Below, piece after piece: positions 59,025 through 64,000 of a stretch of DNA of 64,000 bases; position 1 is the stretch's first letter, and each line of letters opens with the position of its first letter. The translations under genes were made by a program, and so were the position numbers. The notes beneath the pieces were generated by a model. It was not told where the DNA came from and did not search any database. It was given only the letters and a program-made list of their open reading frames with translations. The DNA is from Oscheius dolichura (lineage: Eukaryota; Nematoda; Chromadorea; Rhabditida; Rhabditidae), in contig OW051494.1 in NCBI GenBank assembly GCA_932521035.1, positions 6,310,001-6,374,000 of the forward strand, written 5' to 3'.

Positions 59025-59638
59025 GGATTTTTTAGCAAAACGAAAGGTAACATATCTTTGATGAGAAGACACAGACGAGACAGCCGGCCGGCGTCAGTCG
59101 AAGCGAGCAAATGGCCGGTGGCCAGCCAGTTGTCCTGACCAAACTCGACTGACCGGACCCTTTAGTCTTTTCCAAAAGGGGAGGGGAGTTCTGTAGGTTT
59201 GTGTGCCCCTTGAATATAATGACGAGAGGGGTACTGTAGTGATAAAGATAGAGGTGCAGCACGCTTTCCTGTGGCCGGCGCCCATTGTTTCGGGTGGTTA
59301 GGGATTTTTCCCGATCCATCGTTCTGGATTATGACACAGTCAAAAATAACCGAGGAAGGAAAGGTAATCGCCCAACTCTCTTTGAACTCAATAAAGCTTT
59401 TCTCCTCTTTAGAACTGGTCAATCCAGACATGGAGACACTGGATTCCCACAGTTTTATCTCGCGAGAAACGACAATCAAAAAATGATTGGATAGGGGGGA
59501 AATGGCCATCGGGGTCGAGTGATCGATTGCCCTCTGTAATCCTCTTGTGAACGTCTCCACCGTATGTAAATTCATGGCGGTTGGGCCTCGGTAATCGACC
59601 GGATTGACTTTCAACTAGTGTCTCCACCCACTTCTACG
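59025..59638. other. Intergenic region before MFSD8-like copy C
   Basis: About 615 nt; open frames on both strands overlap each other and none looks coding. Presumed promoter of copy C. Confidence 0.35.
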
Positions 59639-61459
59639 ATGACCATCGCCGTCGACAGCTCCTCCTCCAAGCACAAGTATCCTCCCCTCCTCCTCCAAAT
59701 AACCACAGTTCAGTCTCGATGCCGTTCTCGAGGAGAGGATCTCCCCGTGGAATTCCCTCTACATTTGTGTTTTCCTCCAGTTTACCCTTGGTGTCCAGAT
59801 CGCAATCTATTTCATGTCTATGTGGCCCTATCTGTCCCAGCTCGACCCCTCGGCCTCCGTCGACTTCCTCGGCTGGGTCGTCGCCTCCTGTAGTTTCGGC
59901 TGTTCCGTGGCCAATCCCCTCTTTGGCTATTGGAACGAGAAGACGATGTCCGTCACGTGGCCGGTCCTTGCCGGTTTTCTACTAATAGCAGGAGGTGAGT
60001 ATGTTGAGTCCGGGATATGTCTGTATTAGGTCAGTTGCTATACGGTCTTCTTCCCCTCTTCGCCGCCAACCAGAAATGGATAATGATAATTGCCAGAGTA
60101 GTCACCGGCTTCGGTACAGGTAAGCCGTCTCCTCGTTCCCCGCTATCCTCCAGGTTCTATTTCCGTCCTCCGGGCATACATGGCCACCGCTGCCGTCCCC
60201 CAAGACCGTCTCCGGGTGATCAGTTTCGGCACCGCCGGCTATGTCTTGGGCCTCTCGTTCGGCCCCGTCATCCAGGTTCTGTCTTTATCTATCAAGCAGT
60301 CCGTCTCCTTCCAGGCTCTGTTCACCCCTCTGACCACCGGCTGGACTCTCGGTCCTCTCGTCCTGAACATGTTCACCCTCCCGGCTTTTCTAATGGTCCT
60401 CATCACCGTCCTCTCCTGTCCGGTCGTGTGGTTCTTCCTCGAGGAGACGTATTCCGGGGTGATCGACAAGAAGGACCAGGAGGATAACAACATCGTCCTC
60501 CCCGACTACGACCTCCTGGCCGCGCTGGTCTGTATCTGGAACTGGATCGTGGTATCCATGGTCGCGACAAATCTCGAAGTGTGAGTCCCTATCCTCCTCC
60601 GAGTATCCTCCCAGAATGTCGACCCCTCTCTCGACTGTCATGTATGACTGGAACGACTCGACGTCGATCCTCTACAACGGCATAATGCAGTGTGTCCAGT
60701 GCCTCATCTCCGTCGGCAACTACTTCATTATCGGATCGACTCGCATCGGCAAAATGTCTGGCCTAGAGAGATTCTTCTCATAAAATAATTACAGAGACAA
60801 GAGAAAGCAGATTCTGTTCGGGCTGTCCCTGTTCATCCTCTATCACGTGCTCACCTTCCCCTGGCCCTTCTATCCCGGTCCTCTCCACTATATCCCAACC
60901 GGTACCCTCTTACCGTAACCATAGGAATATTCCACTTCAGGAAACACGACGGCCGAGATCGGGGGATGCGACTCCTCCTACTCGTGGTGTGCCCATTCCG
61001 TGGCCATCCCCCTCCCCCTCTATGTCTTCTGTTTCGTCGTCCTCCAAGGGCTGGTAACTTTTTACGGTATCCAAAAGTGTATTTCAATTTTCAAAAGGCC
61101 TTCCCCTACGTGGCGTCTCCTTCAGCGTCTCTTTATTCCGAAATCCTCGGCCCCCGACCACAAGTACCGTAGTCCTTCTCTCTAAAATACGTTTCTTTAT
61201 AGGGAACTATGCAAGGGATGTACAGTTTTGGTGGATCCGTAGCTCAAGTTGTGGGTCCGCTTCTTTCTACGTGAGTTCTCCTCTCCGGTTGATAGCAATT
61301 CCCCAATTCAGCTATCTTTTCAAGCACTCTGGATATCTGGGAGTTAACTCAGTTCAGCTGTTTACCTTGGGATTCGCTGTGGTTCTGATACTCACCGTAT
61401 GCAGACGGCTCGTGCCACTCCAGTTGAAACGAGTGAATAAGCTGTCTACAAGGGCATAG
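59639..61459 (+). CDS. MFSD8-like major facilitator, copy C
   Basis: Third paralogue. Exons 59639-59676, 59714-59994, 60030-60119, 60154-60275, 60315-60580, 60615-60755, 60795-60901, 60941-61053, 61098-61163, 61203-61270, 61312-61459 give 479 residues. Strings: VDFLGWVVASCSFGCSVANP, GYWNEKTMSVTWPVLAGF, TAGYVLGLSFGPVIQALFTP, SASLYSEILGPRPQGTMQ and CRRLVPLQLK. It shares the GYWNE-K/R-TMSVTWPV string with copy A, suggesting a closer relation to A than to B. The last exons drift into AT-rich sequence. The ATG is not preceded by a clear acceptor. Confidence 0.91.
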
Positions 61460-61963
61460 AGCACACCATAGTTATGTGATACGGGTAGCCGACTGATTTC
61501 CCTCTATGAATGTGAGAATGTCCTCAAAAGATGCACAATAGTATTGTTATTGATTTTATTGTCTAAAGCACAAGATAAAGTGTTTATGGTCCTTATGTGG
61601 TCGTTTCAATGTAAAAAGTTGGGCATTCTGCTTCGTCTTCTCTTTTACTCTAGACGTGGAATGAAGCAGTACTGCTTGTAAGCGCAGTGTAAATTTTCTG
61701 AAAGTTTCTTGCGCATTAGGCACTTCTCCAAACTGTTTCTGTTCCAACTGTAACTTCTGGAATAGTATGACAAATTTGCAAGTGCAATTTATTTTCTATC
61801 GCCAACATAAACTGTATATGAAAATTTTATTGTATCTTTAGTAAACTGTAGCCAATAAAATGTAGAGCACGTCGTTTTGTTTTTGTATGTCGCTTTTATG
61901 CAAAAAAATTATATTTTTTTCCGTTTTTATTTTGTTTCTTTATATTTCTTACCATTAGACTCG
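61460..61963. other. Intergenic region, no gene seen
   Basis: About 500 AT-rich nt marking the change from the GC-rich MFSD8 array to AT-rich sequence. AATAAA at about 61854. Nothing else recognised. Confidence 0.4.
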
Positions 61964-63318
61964 ATGACTGTGTTGGAGTCGTCTTTTGGGCCTGCGGTGT
62001 GCCGAGTATGTCTGTGCGGAGAATCTTCTATTCCATATATGGGAAAAATAGGAGGAGAGCCTTTGATATCACCTTGTCATTGCAAGTAAGAGAGTTTCAT
62101 TTCTTGTAAATTATAGGCATTTGAAGGGGTACTATGGGACTTTATCATAAAAGCTGTCTGGAACATTGGTTGTATATCTCGAAGACTACTCATTGTGAAC
62201 TTTGTAAGTTTCGTTTCCAATATGGAACGTAAGTATTATTTATTTGTGGCTTGTAATATCCTTTTATAGAAAGAACCAAAGCCTATGTGCCTATCTTCGA
62301 TTGAGAGGATGGAATTATAGAAATTTTCGTAGCCTTCCTGCGGATTTTGCTACTGTGCTGTTTTTCACACCTTTGGCCGCTTTGTTGATCTATTATTGTA
62401 TTAAAGGGGCCATGGAAGATGCTGCGACTGTACAAGCAGATGAGTTTCCGCCAGGAGAAGCATTTGCCATGCTTGGACTTGCTTTTATAATAACTGTGAC
62501 TATATTTTTTTGGTATGCATCTACAACACTATTCCATTTGCATCAATTTCGAGAGTGGCAGAAACACCACAAGGTCTAAATAATTCCAGTAGAATAAAAT
62601 AGGTTTTAGCTTGTTTTCATTGTCGATCAATTAGAGCAAACTCGCAGAGAACGAAGTCGCTCCCTCCGTAAAGACATTATTCAATCAATAATTGTTAGTT
62701 TAAAGAAATAATAATATGCTAATTACAATAGTTTAGAGACCATTTTGCTGTTTCAGTCGACGTCCCGCGCAACGAATTGTCGTATCAATGAGAGATGTTG
62801 ATCTGAATCCCCAAATGATATCGGTTGGCTTGATTTTGTTTACTAAACTAACAGTAATTTAGCCAGGCACATTTAATGAAAGTTCCACCAATAGTCCACC
62901 TTCTTATAGTGCAGAGCCTAGCAACTCGGCTTCTTCAAATACTCCAAGTTCATCAAGTTCATCTCCCGAAAATTTCGAATCGGCTCGGTGTACGTTATCA
63001 GTTACTTTTTTCGCGAACTTATTCTTTTAGCTGATTTTCCCATGGCAACTTTTCGACCTATAACCATTATGCATCCACCCCTTCTTGCTTCATCGCCAAA
63101 TTATGAGTACGAACGCTATGACTCGGCGGCTTATCGAGATGACACCGTAGTTTATGATGTTCCACCGAATGATGTAAGTTTATTATAACTTTATTCGTTC
63201 AAGATATTTGCAGACGCGCTTTTCGGAAATAGATCTAGGCACTCATTCGCCCATACTTCGCGAAACGTTTTCCCCACAATTTGCTTGTTTGAAGTCTTTA
63301 TCTGAAACGAACCTTTAG
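61964..63318 (+). CDS. MARCH-type RING-CH membrane E3 ubiquitin ligase
   Basis: Membrane-bound ubiquitin ligase of the MARCH2/3/11-like group, regulating trafficking of membrane proteins. Exons 61964-62085, 62127-62228, 62270-62573, 62637-62693, 62737-62823, 62863-62989, 63031-63173, 63214-63318 give 348 residues. The C4HC3 RING-CH is complete: [29 protein letters not shown], then [10 protein letters not shown]. Two TM segments follow ([36 protein letters not shown]). The C-terminal tail, unusually long, is Ser-rich with PPSY and PPND motifs that could recruit NEDD4-type ligases. Exons 4-6 depend on choosing acceptors at 62636, 62736 and a donor at 62990 (gtacgt); a stop after HHKV at 62577 would be the shorter alternative. 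Confidence 0.85.
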
Positions 63319-63583
63319 GTTCATTTTAAGCATCCATAAAGTTTGTGATATTTTTTACCTTTTTTACCATGTTATTATATTTTTTACACTTCACTTTACA
63401 TTTTAACTCAATTTTTACAAGTCTGTATATGAATTTCATAGATCATAAAATATTTTTTACATAAAATTCTTGCCTTTCAACATAATAATTTAAAAATATA
63501 TAATTTATTAATAGCGCGGTGTGGACGAGTTCTACTCGTCAGGATAACCCGTGAAAATGTTTACCGTGGTGGATAACCGTAGA
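63319..63583. other. Intergenic region between MARCH-type gene and MFSD8-like copy D
   Basis: About 265 very AT-rich nt between convergent stops; presumed 3' UTRs. Nothing recognised. Confidence 0.4.
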
Positions 63584-64000
63584 CTACGTCATAAAAAAGA
63601 CATCAGACTTAGTGGGAGCCTTCGGGAGGATTTCTAGAGGAACAAGACGTTTTCGGAAGAAGAGGAGGAGAAATAAGGCAGAAGTGGCACCAATGAGTTC
63701 CATAACCATGACCCAAGCATATCCAGAATGTTGGAAAAGGTATCTGAGGGAAACGGTAATCAACAGGAGATGGAAGCTCACGTAGAAATAACGGGAGCGG
63801 CGAATTGGGCAACTGAACCACCCAGTGAATATAAGCCCATCATTGTACCCTGGAAACGGTCGGTTAGAAGGGAGAGCGGAGCCTTACCTGGGCCCGGGGT
63901 CCGAGAATGTCGGAATAGAGGGAGGCAGAGGGGGATCCCACGAAGGGGAAGGAGACCCCGTAGAGGAAGACGAAACAGAATATGTAGATGGGCAGGGGGA
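63584..64000 (-). CDS. MFSD8-like major facilitator, copy D, 5' part outside window
   Basis: Fourth paralogue, opposite orientation to copies A-C. Last three exons on the minus strand: 63888-64000 (cut by the window edge), 63782-63849, 63584-63743. They encode FCFVFLYGVSFPFVGSPSAS, LYSDILGPRAQGTMMGLYSL, GGSVAQFAAPVIST and the terminal YLFQHSGYAW to FRKRLVPLEI. Exon boundaries coincide with the last introns of copies A and C. The incomplete 5' end is due to the window, not decay. Confidence 0.88.

Overview
The window is a compact eukaryotic nuclear segment from a protostome, most probably a nematode. The evidence is many small introns (mostly 35-60 nt, a few near 30), acceptors of the form TTTCAG lying 0-15 nt before many start codons with no matching donor upstream (the signature of spliced-leader trans-splicing), an innexin, an Orai channel, a TTBK-like kinase, an expanded MFSD8-like transporter family and peptide-hormone precursors. 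No species can be named from sequence alone. All gene models below were built by hand from reading frame, splice sites and family recall; none was checked by alignment or transcripts.

Layout. 1-14.6 kb: RPS14 (cut by the left edge), RPL36, mitochondrial acyl carrier protein, PPAT, EI24, an ankyrin iPLA2/patatin lipase, an NRAMP metal transporter, an unassigned four-TM protein and glycerate kinase. 14.7-23 kb (AT-rich, minus strand): delta-COP, Orai, two unassigned genes (one carrying a MITE in its first intron) and the Pol III subunit RPC5. 23-33.4 kb (AT-rich, plus strand): DBF4, ANKMY2, PRMT7 and TAF7 in close tandem, then a 0.83-kb inverted repeat with tRNA-like cores, then tyrosylprotein sulfotransferase. 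33.5-39 kb: BBS7 with an antisense Cys-rich peptide gene nested in one intron, and a TTBK-like kinase. 40.4-59 kb: a roughly 2-kb duplicated block in inverted orientation (40.4-42.95 and 56.8-59.0 kb) encloses an innexin, a coiled-coil gene, a FYAWA-type neuropeptide precursor, an ABCG half-transporter with a small membrane-protein gene nested in an intron, an ACOT13 thioesterase with a duplicated last exon, and two MFSD8-like transporters. 59.6-64 kb: a third MFSD8-like gene, a MARCH-type RING-CH ubiquitin ligase, and a fourth MFSD8-like gene cut by the right edge.

Most genes are unrelated housekeeping genes packed head-to-tail or divergently. The possible functional groupings are the TAF7/PRMT7/ANKMY2/DBF4 run (chromatin, transcription and replication genes with 120-300 nt gaps, operon-like) and the lysosome-type MFSD8 array. 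The parts most worth following are the two peptide precursors, the nested genes, the inverted duplication, the MITE that supplies a splice acceptor, and the splice oddities (28-30 nt introns, three GC-AG introns, a duplicated terminal exon).
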